Shown: positions 5,948-15,431 of the stretch, one piece after another
How positions within the stretch are numbered: the stretch's first letter is position 1
Layout of the letters: every line of letters begins with the position of its first letter
The notes under the pieces: generated by a model
Databases searched by the model: none
What the model saw: the letters and a program-made list of their open reading frames with translations, nothing else
What the model was told of the DNA's origin: nothing
Origin: Bacteroidota bacterium
GTDB taxonomy: Bacteria > Bacteroidota > Bacteroidia > Bacteroidales > Bacteroidaceae
DNA length: 26,519 bases
Direction of reading: 5' to 3'
NCBI GenBank assembly: GCA_023425865.1
Contig: JAFABV010000032.1
Location: forward strand, 1 to 26,519
Position numbers and translations under genes: made by a program

Positions 5948-8194
5948 ATGAGTGTCATTTATCTGTGCATCGTCTTTTTTCTGTTGTTTCTTGCCGTGTT
6001 CGACTTGTTTGTCGGGGTAAGCAACGATGCCGTTAATTTTCTGCAGTCTGCCGTCGGTGCCAAGGTGGCCAAGTTTCGCACCGTTCTGGTGGTGGCCTCT
6101 TTCGGCGTGCTCATCGGTGCCGTGATGTCTACCGGCATGATGGATGTGGCGCGCCATGGCATCATGACGCCGGCCCATTTTTCGTTTGCCGAGGTGATGA
6201 CCATATTCTTGGCGGTGATGGTCACCGATATCATTGTGCTCGATATATACAATTCGTTGGGCATGCCCACGTCTACCACGGTGTCGCTGGTGTTTGAGTT
6301 GCTGGGTGGCTCGTTTATCCTTGCCAGCGTCAAGGTGCTCGATGATCCCACGCTCAGCTATGGCGACTTGCTCAATAGCGGGCAGGCGCTGAAAACCATC
6401 CTCGCCATATTCCTCAGTGTGGGGCTGGCCTTTTTCTTTGGCGTGGTGGTGATGTGGGTCACGCGGTTGGTGTTCACATTCAACTACAAGCGGCAGATGC
6501 CATATTTCATCGGGGTGTTTGGTGGTGTGGCTTTCACGGTGTTGGCCTATTTCATCTTTCTCAAAGGACTGGGCAAGAGCCCTTATCTGCCCGAGGAGGT
6601 GCCTGCCTACATCAGCGCCCACACGCCCATGCTGCTGGGATATACGTTCATAGGGTCGACGGTCTTCATGCAGGTGCTGTATTTTCTGGGTGTCAATATC
6701 TTGCGGTTCGTGGTGCTTATGGGTACGTTTGCCTTGGCCATGGCTTTTGCCGGCAACGATCTGGTCAACTTCATCGGCGTGCCGCTGGCGGGTTTGGACG
6801 CTTACCAGAATTTCGTGGCCAACGGCGCGGATGCCACTCCGGCCACCTTTCTCATGGGTTCGCTGATGGAAAGTGTCACCACGCCGCCGCTGGTGTTGCT
6901 GGGAGCGGGGGTGGTCATGGTGGTGTCGTTGGCCACGTCGGGCAAGGTACACAATGTGATCAAGACCTCTGTCGACCTGAGTCGTCAGGACTCGGGAGAG
7001 GAAATGTTTGGCTCGTCGATGGGCGCGCGCAGCATTGTGCGCCTGTGCCATGGTGTGGGCGATACCTTCAAGAACTATCTGCCCCAAAGGGTTAGCGTAT
7101 GGCTTGCCGGGCGCTTTGACAGGCAAGAGGCCATCATGGAGGAGGGCGCGGCCTTCGACCTTGTGCGGGCTGCGGTCAATTTGGTGTTGGCCGCCATGCT
7201 CATCACGATGGGCACCAACTATAAGTTGCCATTGTCTACCACTTACGTCACCTTTATGGTGGCTATGGGTACGAGTCTGGCCGACCGCGCCTGGAGCCGC
7301 GAGAGTGCGGTATTCCGCGTGACGGGCGTGCTGAGTGTCATTGGCGGATGGTTTATCACGGCTGCGGTGGTTTTTGCCGCTTGTGCGGTGGTGTGTCTGG
7401 CTATGTTCTATGGTGGCATTATCATGCAGATGGTCTTTATGGCTATCGTTGTCATCATGCTGATACGTTCCAGCCGTAGCTTTGCCCAAAAGGCGGCCGA
7501 GGAAAAGCGTGCGTCGCGCTGTACGCTGATGATGCGCATACGCGACCCTGAGTTGGTGTGGGATATTCTGCGTCGTCAGGTCAGTCATACGCAGTCGTAT
7601 GTCAGCAATTTCTCATGCGACATATTCAATCGCGTTATCGATGCCTTTGCCGCCGAAGATTTGCGGGAGCTGCGCCGCTGCCGGAGTGAGCTCAAGGAAG
7701 AGCTCAAGGTGGTGAAAAACCTGCGTCATCAGGAACTGTTGGGCTTGAGACGCGCTCCGCGGGAGATGGTCATCGAGCGTAACACATGGTTTCATGTAGG
7801 CGCCAATGCCAATCAGCAGTTTCTATATACTCTGCTGCGCATGCTTGACCCCATACTCGAACATGTGGAGAACAATTTCAACTCCATGCCCGAGACCTAT
7901 GTGCAGGAGTTTGCGGGCGTGCGGCGAAAGATGAATGCCTTGCTGATGGCGTCGGCCAATGCCATCGAGACAGCGCGGTTTGAGGGCTACCATGGCATAC
8001 TGGCCGAGGCCGATACTTGCAAGGACGAACTGTCGGCACTCCGTCGCCGGCATATCGACCGCATGCAGATGAAGACCCAGAGTGACATGTTGCAGGTGGC
8101 GATGGTGTATCTCAACTTGCTGCAAGAGAGCCAGGAGATGCTCAGCGCCATGCGTCATCACCTGCGGGCGGCCAAGAAATTCATGGAGAACTGA
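5948..8194 (+). CDS. Pit-family inorganic phosphate transporter with C-terminal PhoU-like domain
   Basis: This 748-residue inner-membrane protein imports phosphate, in known Pit proteins by metal-phosphate/proton symport. The Pit signature appears twice as expected for the inverted-repeat fold: GVSNDAVNFLQSAVG at 23-37 and FAGNDLVNFIGVPLAG at about 267-282; LSTTYVTFMVAMG follows at about 430. Hydrophobic helices run to about residue 505. The remaining 240 residues are soluble, helical and charged (many Glu/Arg/Met/His) and resemble a PhoU-like domain. The protein is therefore about 250 residues longer than E. coli PitA. It is preceded by Pho-type operator repeats and followed by the Pho-type promoter of receptor 1. 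No PstSCAB or separate PhoU gene is present in the window. The transporter call is firm; the PhoU label for the tail is by helical pattern and context. Confidence 0.92.
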   Translation: MSVIYLCIVFFLLFLAVFDLFVGVSNDAVNFLQSAVGAKVAKFRTVLVVASFGVLIGAVMSTGMMDVARHGIMTPAHFSFAEVMTIFLAVMVTDIIVLDIYNSLGMPTSTTVSLVFELLGGSFILASVKVLDDPTLSYGDLLNSGQALKTILAIFLSVGLAFFFGVVVMWVTRLVFTFNYKRQMPYFIGVFGGVAFTVLAYFIFLKGLGKSPYLPEEVPAYISAHTPMLLGYTFIGSTVFMQVLYFLGVNILRFVVLMGTFALAMAFAGNDLVNFIGVPLAGLDAYQNFVANGADATPATFLMGSLMESVTTPPLVLLGAGVVMVVSLATSGKVHNVIKTSVDLSRQDSGEEMFGSSMGARSIVRLCHGVGDTFKNYLPQRVSVWLAGRFDRQEAIMEEGAAFDLVRAAVNLVLAAMLITMGTNYKLPLSTTYVTFMVAMGTSLADRAWSRESAVFRVTGVLSVIGGWFITAAVVFAACAVVCLAMFYGGIIMQMVFMAIVVIMLIRSSRSFAQKAAEEKRASRCTLMMRIRDPELVWDILRRQVSHTQSYVSNFSCDIFNRVIDAFAAEDLRELRRCRSELKEELKVVKNLRHQELLGLRRAPREMVIERNTWFHVGANANQQFLYTLLRMLDPILEHVENNFNSMPETYVQEFAGVRRKMNALLMASANAIETARFEGYHGILAEADTCKDELSALRRRHIDRMQMKTQSDMLQVAMVYLNLLQESQEMLSAMRHHLRAAKKFMEN

Positions 8195-8301
8195 TGAGGC
8201 TTCTGCGGGTTGGCATGAGGGCACATCAATGCTGCGGTACGAGCGTAAGGGGAGTCAGGCACGCTGATGCCATTACATATATATAAGGTGTAGCGATGTG
8301 T

Positions 8302-8380
8302 TGTAACACCTTTGCATCGTTTTCGTCAAGGATTCTTCAATGGGATGCAAAGCCGCTGTAATGGTATGGCAGTACTTTTG
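8302..8380 (+). promoter_or_regulatory. Pho-type promoter of TonB receptor 1: six 11-bp-spaced repeats plus -7 element
   Basis: Five-base elements start at 8302 (TGTAA), 8313 (TGCAT), 8324 (CGTCA), 8335 (CTTCA), 8346 (TGCAA) and 8357 (TGTAA), a perfect 11-bp register. TACTTTTG (-7) starts at 8373, 16 bp after the last repeat. The -33 position carries no TTTG and is covered by the last repeats, as expected for an activator that contacts RNA polymerase directly. The start codon is 27 bp past the -7 element. Confidence 0.82.
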
Positions 8381-8407
8381 CAACCAAAAGTAAACCAAGT
8401 TTAAAGT

Positions 8408-11245
8408 ATGAGAAAAAGAGTTACTGTGATGATGATGCTGGCAGCCATGCTGAGTGCCCAGGCTGCGGAAGTGGTACCCGAAGCCAGCCTTGGTGCGGTT
8501 CGTGGCCGCGTGGTCGACGCTTCCAAGGAGGTATTGCCTGGAGCTTCTGTGTATATTGAGTCTCTGCAGACGGGTGTGGTGAGCGATGTCAACGGCTTTT
8601 ACAACCTTTCCAACCTTAAGCCTGGCACTTATAAAGTGACTGTGAGCTATGTGGGTTATACCCCGGTAACCACTACCGTGACCATTACGGGAAGTGGGGC
8701 AGTAGAGCGCGACATAGTGATGAACGAGGGAATGGAGCTCAATGAGGTGAGGGTCAACGGTGCCTTTCACGGTCATCGCAAGGCTCTCAACATGCAGAAG
8801 AACAGCATGGGCGTGACCAATGTGGTGAGCGCAGACCAGGTGGGCAAGTTTCCCGACTCAAACATCGGCGACGCCCTGAAGCGCATCAACGGCATCAACG
8901 TCCAGTACGACCAGGGGGAGGCACGCTTCGGGCAGGTGCGCGGTACCGCCGCCGACCTGTCATCGGTGTCGCTCAACGGCAACCGCATTCCTTCTGCCGA
9001 GGGTGACACACGTAACGTGCAGCTCGACCTTATCCCTGCCGATATGGTGCAGACCATCGAGGTCAACAAGGTGGTGACGGCCGACATGGACGGCGATGCC
9101 ATCGGCGGCAGCATCAACCTCGTCACCAAGAGCACTCCTTACCGCCGTGTGCTCAACGCCACGCTCGGCACAGGATACAACTGGGTGAGCGGCAAGATGG
9201 AGAAGGAGTTGGGATTAACCTACGGCGACCGCTTCTTCGACAAGAAGTTGGGACTTATGCTCTCGGCCTCGTATCAGTTTAACCCCGGTGGTTCTGACAA
9301 CACAGAGTTTGAATATGACGTAGACGATGACAACAAGGTGTATCTCGACAAGGCCGAGGTGCGTCAGTATTACGTTACCCGCGAGCGCCAAAGCTACTCT
9401 TTTGCCACCGACTATGTGTTCAATCCCAGTCACAAGTTGGCATTCCGCGCCATGTATAACCGTCGTTCTGACTGGGAGAACCGCTATCGCGTCACATATA
9501 AGAAGTTGGGCGAGAAGGCCAGCAAGCAGAGCATGGTGCTGCAGACCAAGGCCGGCAGCGACGACAACCGCAATGCGCGACTCGAACTTCAGCAGACCAT
9601 GGACTTCGCCTTAGAGGGTGAGCACCACTTTGGCAACCTCGATATGGATTGGTCGGGTACGTACAGCCGCGCCAGCGAGGACCGTCCCAACGAGCGCTAT
9701 ATAGGTGTGGTGATGAAGGGTAAGGACAGCAAGAACACCGGTTTCTTCGAGGAACTCGACTTCGTTGACGCGGGTGACCGTCAGCCGTATGCCAATTCAC
9801 GCATCGACGATATTGCCAACTACAAGTGGGGACTCGATGAGTTTACCAATTCTGATGAGAATATTTACGAGAACGAATGGAAGGGGCGTCTCAACTTCAC
9901 GCTACCTCTGACCAACGGACTCTATGGCAACACGCTGAAATTTGGAGCCAAATACACTTCCAAGGAAAAGGACAAGCAAGTGCATACATTCGACTATGCC
10001 GACGCTTTCGACGATGCCATTGGCAATACTTGGATGGAGAACATGAGGCCTCAAATACGCTCGGGATTCATGGCTGGCGACAACTATCCCGAAGGCACAC
10101 CTTTTGTCACCCGCCAGTTTATGGGTAGCATCGATTTCTCGAAGCTTCAGGGCACAGAGCTTAACGCTGAGGCTGCCGGCAATTTCCATGCCCGGGAGCA
10201 GGTGACCAGTGCCTACCTCCGCCTCGACCAGCGCTTGGGCAGCAAGGTAAATGTCACCGCCGGTCTGCGTATGGAGCATACCAACCTGAAGTATAGGGGT
10301 TTCAACTGGGTGGTGACCGACCCCGAAGATGAGAATGGACAGCTCATTGCCACCGGCGATCACAAGAACGACTACACACATTGGCTGCCCAGTGTGCTGG
10401 TGAAATACACGCCGATGACCGACTGGAACGTCCGCGCTTCGTTTACCAAGACCCTCAGCCGTCCTAAATACTTGGCACTCATCCCTAACGTGAGCTACAC
10501 CGTGGCCGACGAGGAGGCTACCATCGGTAATCCCAACCTCAAGGCAACAACCTCTTATAACTTCGATCTCTCTACCGATTACTACTTCAAAAGTGTTGGT
10601 CTGGTGAGCTTAGGCGTGTTCTATAAGCGTCTGAATGATGTTATCGTTGCCGAGGTGTGGAAGTCTACCGAGGACCCCAATATCCCCGCAGGACTGCTCA
10701 ACGCCGACGGCGAGGCACCCAAATACCAGATTACCAAGCCCATCAACGCCTACGACGCACGACTCTTTGGCATTGAGGTGGCTTACGAGCGCGACTTCGG
10801 TTTCATCGCTCCGGCGTTGAAGTGCATTGGTTTCTACGGTACTTATACCTATACCCACAGCAGCACGCGCAACCATAAGTTTGAGCATCGCGCGCTTGAC
10901 GACGCCAAAGATATCAAGATGACGGGTAGCCCTGAGCACACCGCCAACGCTTCGCTGTACTTCGAGAACAAGGGTATAAACCTGCGCCTGAGTTGGAATA
11001 CCGCTTCGAGCTTCATCGATGAGCTTGGTACCGTGGCAGCCCTCGACCGCTACTACGACAGCGTAAACTATCTCGACCTCAATGCCAGCTACACTTTTGG
11101 CAAACAATATAAGTTCACCGTATTTGCCAATGCCACCAACCTGCTTAATCAGCCCCTGCGTTACTACCAAGGTACCAAGGATCGTACCATGCAGGTGGAA
11201 TACTATGGAGCGCGTGTGAACGCCGGAGTGAAAATCGCTTTATAA
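8408..11245 (+). CDS. TonB-dependent outer-membrane receptor 1
   Basis: The protein has 945 residues. A signal peptide (1-19) is followed by a carboxypeptidase-D-like beta-sandwich (about 29-108, GRVVDASKEVLPGASVYIE... SYVGYTP), usual in Bacteroidota receptors. The plug domain (about 130-245) contains FPDSNIGDALKRINGI, RGTAADLSSVSLNGNRIP and DAIGGSINLVTKS. The rest is a 22-strand-type barrel ending in an amphipathic last strand. It has no adjacent susD gene. It overlaps no neighbour and is followed after 10 bp by the secreted phosphatase gene, so the two form an operon, ended by the terminator at 12307. The Pho-type promoter suggests import of phosphate or a phosphorylated product; the actual ligand is unknown, and a siderophore or other ligand cannot be excluded by sequence. 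Confidence 0.93.
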   Translation: MRKRVTVMMMLAAMLSAQAAEVVPEASLGAVRGRVVDASKEVLPGASVYIESLQTGVVSDVNGFYNLSNLKPGTYKVTVSYVGYTPVTTTVTITGSGAVERDIVMNEGMELNEVRVNGAFHGHRKALNMQKNSMGVTNVVSADQVGKFPDSNIGDALKRINGINVQYDQGEARFGQVRGTAADLSSVSLNGNRIPSAEGDTRNVQLDLIPADMVQTIEVNKVVTADMDGDAIGGSINLVTKSTPYRRVLNATLGTGYNWVSGKMEKELGLTYGDRFFDKKLGLMLSASYQFNPGGSDNTEFEYDVDDDNKVYLDKAEVRQYYVTRERQSYSFATDYVFNPSHKLAFRAMYNRRSDWENRYRVTYKKLGEKASKQSMVLQTKAGSDDNRNARLELQQTMDFALEGEHHFGNLDMDWSGTYSRASEDRPNERYIGVVMKGKDSKNTGFFEELDFVDAGDRQPYANSRIDDIANYKWGLDEFTNSDENIYENEWKGRLNFTLPLTNGLYGNTLKFGAKYTSKEKDKQVHTFDYADAFDDAIGNTWMENMRPQIRSGFMAGDNYPEGTPFVTRQFMGSIDFSKLQGTELNAEAAGNFHAREQVTSAYLRLDQRLGSKVNVTAGLRMEHTNLKYRGFNWVVTDPEDENGQLIATGDHKNDYTHWLPSVLVKYTPMTDWNVRASFTKTLSRPKYLALIPNVSYTVADEEATIGNPNLKATTSYNFDLSTDYYFKSVGLVSLGVFYKRLNDVIVAEVWKSTEDPNIPAGLLNADGEAPKYQITKPINAYDARLFGIEVAYERDFGFIAPALKCIGFYGTYTYTHSSTRNHKFEHRALDDAKDIKMTGSPEHTANASLYFENKGINLRLSWNTASSFIDELGTVAALDRYYDSVNYLDLNASYTFGKQYKFTVFANATNLLNQPLRYYQGTKDRTMQVEYYGARVNAGVKIAL

Positions 11246-11255
11246 TGACTGAATC

Positions 11256-12194
11256 ATGAAGAAAACAATTTCTATATTCCTGCTTCTGTGGTCTGTGCTG
11301 AGCCTTTCGGCACAGGTCATAGACTATTCTGTCTTCGACGGTAAGTTTAATTTCATTGTTTGTAACGACCTTGGACGCAACGGCTACTATGACCAGAAGC
11401 CTTTTGCAGAGCTGATGGGTGAGATGAGCGACAAGGGGGTGGACCCTGAGTTTGTGGCGGCATTGGGTGATATTCACCATTTCGGTGGTGTGCAAAGCAC
11501 CTCAGACCCGCTGTGGATGACCAACTTTGAGCTTATTTACAGTCATCCCGAGCTCATGCTCGACTGGTATCCCATCCTTGGCAACCACGAGTATCGTGGC
11601 AATACGCAGGCCTGCATCGACTACAGCAAGGTGAGCCGCCGATGGGAAATGCCTGCCCGATATTATACTAAGGTGTATGCCGATAAGGGTATGACCCTGC
11701 GCTTAGTGTGGATCGACACTACCCCGATGATGGCCAAATACCGCAACGACAGCGAGACCTATCCCGACGCCGGCCGCCAGGATTGGCAGCGACAGCAGCA
11801 GTGGCTCGACTCTGTGCTCACCGTCGAGCGCGAAGATTGGGTCATCGTCATGGGCCATCATCCCATCTATGCCGATACGGGCAAAGAGATCACAGAGCGT
11901 CTCGACATGCAGAAGAACGTGGACACGATACTCAAGAAGCACAAAGTAGACTTCTACATCAATGGGCATATCCATAATTTCCAGCACATACGTGCCAAAG
12001 GCAGCGACATCGACTACGTTACCAATAGCTCTGCCTCGCTGTCGCGCAAGAATGTGAAGGCCATCGACGGCACGGTGTTCTGCAGCGGAGAGCCTGGCTT
12101 CTCGGTAGTCTCTGCCAGCAAAGACGCTTTGGTGCTGCGCATGATAGGCAAGGACGGAAGGGTGCTTCACGAAATTGTACGGTCGCGCAAGTAA
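11256..12194 (+). CDS. Secreted TRAP/purple-acid-phosphatase-like metallophosphoesterase
   Basis: The protein has 312 residues with a signal peptide (1-19), so it is periplasmic or surface-exposed. The calcineurin-like fold motifs are in order: Asp38 (NDLG), Asp72 (GDIHH), Asn110-His111-Glu112 (GNHEY), His201 (GHHP), and His238/His240 (GHIH). The segment IDYSKVSRRWEMPARYY (121-137) closely recalls the tartrate-resistant acid phosphatase ACP5, placing it nearer to TRAP than to generic phosphoesterases. At the position of the metal-binding Tyr that gives purple acid phosphatases their colour (GDxxY) this protein has His75. The expected role is release of phosphate from organic esters for the cognate receptor and transporter. 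It is cotranscribed with receptor 1 (10-bp gap). Substrate range is unknown. Confidence 0.9.
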   Translation: MKKTISIFLLLWSVLSLSAQVIDYSVFDGKFNFIVCNDLGRNGYYDQKPFAELMGEMSDKGVDPEFVAALGDIHHFGGVQSTSDPLWMTNFELIYSHPELMLDWYPILGNHEYRGNTQACIDYSKVSRRWEMPARYYTKVYADKGMTLRLVWIDTTPMMAKYRNDSETYPDAGRQDWQRQQQWLDSVLTVEREDWVIVMGHHPIYADTGKEITERLDMQKNVDTILKKHKVDFYINGHIHNFQHIRAKGSDIDYVTNSSASLSRKNVKAIDGTVFCSGEPGFSVVSASKDALVLRMIGKDGRVLHEIVRSRK

Positions 12195-12306
12195 TTCCAA
12201 TAGCAGCCTGCATGTTTAGGAACTTTGCCCAGAAGCAAAAGTGAACACCAGCAATACGTAGCATCCCTAATTCTTTATCTTCTTGCCGGTCGCTAATCCG
12301 GTATAT

Positions 12307-12337
12307 ATAGGCACTACCCATGGGTGGTGCCTATTTT
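12307..12337 (+). terminator. Terminator of receptor 1-phosphatase operon
   Basis: ATAGGCACTACCC pairs with GGGTGGTGCCTAT across an ATG-centred loop (12307-12334, one G-T pair), followed by TTT. The 12195-12514 gap holds no ORF: it contains this terminator, then the Pho-type operator and promoter of receptor 2. Confidence 0.88.
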
Positions 12338-12401
12338 AGTCAAGCAAGGTTTCAGGCACATCAAGAACCTGTAAACATTACGGTCATAGAGATGTAATAT
12401 C

Positions 12402-12480
12402 TGTCATTCAATCGTAAACGACTTGTGAAATTATCGTCAAATACACGCAACTCCTATGTAACACGTGGGTCGTACTTTTG
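12402..12480 (+). promoter_or_regulatory. Pho-type promoter of TonB receptor 2: six 11-bp-spaced repeats plus -7 element
   Basis: Elements start at 12402 (TGTCA), 12413 (CGTAA), 12424 (TGTGA), 12435 (CGTCA), 12446 (CGCAA) and 12457 (TGTAA), a perfect 11-bp register in which all six fit yGy-n-A. TACTTTTG (-7) starts at 12473, 16 bp after the last element. An additional TGTAA at 12393 is out of register by 2 bp. There is no TTTG at -33. The start codon is 34 bp past the -7 element. Confidence 0.87.
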
Positions 12481-12514
12481 CATTGCAAATATTAATTAAG
12501 CGACATATATTAAG

Positions 12515-15253
12515 ATGAAAGATTGCAAAAGGGGAATAGCAGTATTGTTACTGCTGATGTTGGCAACCACGTACGTAATGGCGCAGCGCATTAAGGGTAA
12601 GGTTGCAGACGCTAAAACCAAAGAAGCGCTCATCGGAGCGATGGTTACAGTGAAGGGTTCCGACAAGCGTGCGGTGACCGATATGGATGGTAATTTCATG
12701 CTCGACGGACTTCGTGCGGGCGGTAGTTACGACCTTGTAGTGAGTTATGTGGGTTACAAGACCCAGACCATGCAGCATGTCAAGTCGGTGAACGACACAG
12801 AAACAAGCCCATTGGTCATTGACCTGGAGGCCGACGAGCATACCCTTGGCGAAGTGTCTATTGTGGGCATAGAGCGTAAGAACACCGAGGTAGCCGCTGT
12901 TCAGCAGGTGAAAAACAGCAACTTTATAGTGAGCAACGTATCTGCCCAGGAAATCGAAAAGACGCAGGACAGCAACGCCGGAGAGGTGATTCGCCGTGTG
13001 CCGGGCGTGAGCCTTATCGACGACAAGTTTGTTATGGTGCGCGGTCTTTCGCAAAGATATAATAATGTATGGATGAATGGCGGTGCCGTACCCAGCAGTG
13101 AGGCCGACAGTCGCGCGTTTTCTTTCGACATCATTCCCAGTCAGCAGATCGACAATCTCACCATCGTGAAGACGCCATCTGCCGAATATCCTGCCGACTA
13201 TACCGGTGGTTTTATCTTGATTAACACCAAGGAAATCCCTACTTCCAATTCTCTCTCTTTCACCGTAGGCGGCAACTGGAATGATGCCTCATTAGGCGAT
13301 TTCACCACCTTCACCAAGTCTACATCCTCGCTCAGCAGTGTAGGGAGCACACTGACTGACGGCGGATTCAACAACGACTGGATGTTGAAAAACAAAACTG
13401 TCGTGGGTGATCTTAAGCTTGGCGTCAACGGAGGCTATCGCTGGAACGTCGGCCGCAACCGCATGGGACTTATCGCCGCGCTGAATTTCTCAAACGACTA
13501 CCGCACCTATGATGACATGCAGAACAACCTCTTTGGTGTCTACGATGTTACCAACGACCACAGCAACTACCTGCGCAACTCTGTCGACGATCAGTACAAC
13601 AACAACCGTCGTCTCGGTGCCATGCTCAATTTCACGCTCCTCTCGCCCTCGGGCAACCACAAGTATGAGCTGAAGAATATATTCAACCGCCTGACCAACC
13701 AGCGCTACACCTGGCGTGAGGGAGTGTCGGCGCAGTCTAATCTCGAAAACTCTGCCGAGTATTATTACCGCAGCCGCACAGCCTACAACACCCAGCTCAC
13801 GGGTAAACACACCTTTAATCAGGACGTGCTCGACTGGAGCGTGGGCTACGCTTACTCCAACCGCTATATGCCCGACCGTCGCCGTTACTTGGTGAACGAC
13901 GCCCTCGAAAGCGGTAAGATCAGTCTGTCGGCAGGCAACGACATCTCGCGCGAATGGACAGAACTCGACGAGCACATCGTCTCGGCCAATGTCAACAACA
14001 AGAAAGACTTCAGGTTCAACAACTGGACACCTACGCTAAAGGTTGGTGCCTACGGTGAATATCGTACCCGTGACTACATGACTCGCGACTTCGTCTATAA
14101 CTGGGACACCACCGACGCCCTGCCTGATGGCTTCCGGACGATGGACATTCCCACGCTCTTGTCTGATCCAGACAACCTCGGCGATGATAAACTTTATCTG
14201 ATAGAACAAGTGCGTTGGCGCAACAACTACAGCGGAAACAATACCCTTGGCGCAGGATACTTCACGGCGTCTCTCCCCTTTGGCCCTCTGAGCATCCTCG
14301 CCGGGGTCCGCTTTGAACATAACGACATGGAGCTTATCTCCAACACGCGCAATAGCGAGCGAAGTGAAAGTTCGCGTCACTACAAAGACAATGACTTCTT
14401 CCCCTCGTTCAATGCCACTTACAAGTTCAACGACAAGCACCAGCTGCGTGCCAGCTATGGCCGCACCATCAACAGGCCCGAGTTTCGTGAGCTGTCGTCG
14501 TCGGTGTACTATGACTTCGACCTTGCCTCTAACGTGCAGGGTAACACCGAACTGAAGAGTGCCCGTATCGACAATATCGACCTGCGTTATGAGTTCTATC
14601 CCTCACGCGGTGAGCAAATCTCCTTCGCCGCTTTCTACAAGCATTTCGACTCTCCCATCGAGTGGACATACACCGTGGCAGGCGGTACAGACCTTATCTA
14701 CTCTTATAAGAACGCCCAGAGTGCCAACAACTACGGATTGGAACTCGATATTCGCAAGGACCTGTCATTCATCGGTTTGAGAAACTTCAGCTGGTCGTTC
14801 AACGGCGCCCTCATACACAGCCGCGTGAATTTCCCCGCTGGTTCAAAAGAAGAAAACCGTCCCATGCAGGGCCAGTCGCCCTATCTCGTAAACACGGGTA
14901 TCTTCTATCGCAACGACGCCCTCCAGCTTAACGTGGCCCTGCTGTATAACCGTATAGGCAAGCGCATCATTGGCGTAGGACGCTCTGAGGGCAGTTCCGG
15001 TTCAGAAGAGACCGCTCGAATCCCCGACTCTTACGAGATGCCGCGCGACGTGATGGACCTCACGGCCAGCAAGAAGTTTGGCGAGCACTGGGAACTGAAG
15101 TTCAACATGCGCGACATTCTGGCCCAAAAGCTGTTCTACAAGCAGTTTGCCGATGTTCACCTTCCAGACGGCACTCACAAGACCGTAGACGAGATTGTGC
15201 GCAGTTACAAGCCGGGACGCAATATTGGCCTGTCGCTGGTCTACAAGCTATAG
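12515..15253 (+). CDS. TonB-dependent outer-membrane receptor 2
   Basis: The protein has 912 residues. A signal peptide (about 1-23) precedes a carboxypeptidase-D-like domain (about 24-108: IKGKVADAKTKEALIGAMV... SYVGYKTQ). The plug (about 130-245) has DSNAGEVIRRVPGVSLIDDKF, VRGLSQRYNNVWMNG and PADYTGGFILINTKE. The barrel ends with the typical last strand GLSLVYKL. It is clearly a different lineage from receptor 1: the plug signatures differ throughout. The next gene, 178 bp on with no promoter visible between, encodes a beta-helix lipoprotein, probably a partner protein replacing SusD. The Pho-type promoter places it in the phosphate regulon; ligand unknown. Confidence 0.93.
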   Translation: MKDCKRGIAVLLLLMLATTYVMAQRIKGKVADAKTKEALIGAMVTVKGSDKRAVTDMDGNFMLDGLRAGGSYDLVVSYVGYKTQTMQHVKSVNDTETSPLVIDLEADEHTLGEVSIVGIERKNTEVAAVQQVKNSNFIVSNVSAQEIEKTQDSNAGEVIRRVPGVSLIDDKFVMVRGLSQRYNNVWMNGGAVPSSEADSRAFSFDIIPSQQIDNLTIVKTPSAEYPADYTGGFILINTKEIPTSNSLSFTVGGNWNDASLGDFTTFTKSTSSLSSVGSTLTDGGFNNDWMLKNKTVVGDLKLGVNGGYRWNVGRNRMGLIAALNFSNDYRTYDDMQNNLFGVYDVTNDHSNYLRNSVDDQYNNNRRLGAMLNFTLLSPSGNHKYELKNIFNRLTNQRYTWREGVSAQSNLENSAEYYYRSRTAYNTQLTGKHTFNQDVLDWSVGYAYSNRYMPDRRRYLVNDALESGKISLSAGNDISREWTELDEHIVSANVNNKKDFRFNNWTPTLKVGAYGEYRTRDYMTRDFVYNWDTTDALPDGFRTMDIPTLLSDPDNLGDDKLYLIEQVRWRNNYSGNNTLGAGYFTASLPFGPLSILAGVRFEHNDMELISNTRNSERSESSRHYKDNDFFPSFNATYKFNDKHQLRASYGRTINRPEFRELSSSVYYDFDLASNVQGNTELKSARIDNIDLRYEFYPSRGEQISFAAFYKHFDSPIEWTYTVAGGTDLIYSYKNAQSANNYGLELDIRKDLSFIGLRNFSWSFNGALIHSRVNFPAGSKEENRPMQGQSPYLVNTGIFYRNDALQLNVALLYNRIGKRIIGVGRSEGSSGSEETARIPDSYEMPRDVMDLTASKKFGEHWELKFNMRDILAQKLFYKQFADVHLPDGTHKTVDEIVRSYKPGRNIGLSLVYKL

Positions 15254-15297
15254 CCATTGGCGGCGGCTTGAACAAGGGCTTATCGGCTCGCGGCCAA

Positions 15298-15323
15298 CTG
15301 CCATCGCCGTCTCAAGATGGCAG
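15298..15323 (+). other. Intercistronic stem-loop between receptor 2 and its lipoprotein
   Basis: CTGCCATC at 15298-15305 pairs perfectly with GATGGCAG at 15316-15323 around a 10-base loop. No T-run follows, so it is not a classic terminator. A second small hairpin, GGGGA-ATGC-TCCCC (15366-15379), lies just before the lipoprotein gene. They could set the relative mRNA levels of receptor and lipoprotein. Confidence 0.4.
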
Positions 15324-15431
15324 ATGCAACAAGGGGGCGCGGTATGGATACCGGCGCAAGGACAAGGGGAATGCTCCCCGTCTCCTCTCCCGTCACAAGT
15401 ATTATTCATGTCTAACAAACATAACAACAAG

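Noticed and set aside
5945..7588. 547-codon open frame on the minus strand
   Set aside because: It lies antisense to the Pit transporter, is extremely rich in His, Arg and Gln, has no family features, and is explained by codon bias of the real gene.
12391..12401. Additional Pho-type element TGTAA at 12393
   Set aside because: It is 9 bp from the next element and out of the 11-bp register, so it is not counted among the six.
15195..15431. N-terminal extension of the beta-helix lipoprotein overlapping receptor 2
   Set aside because: The extension overlaps the end of receptor 2, has no signal sequence and would bury the lipoprotein signal peptide that starts at 15432.
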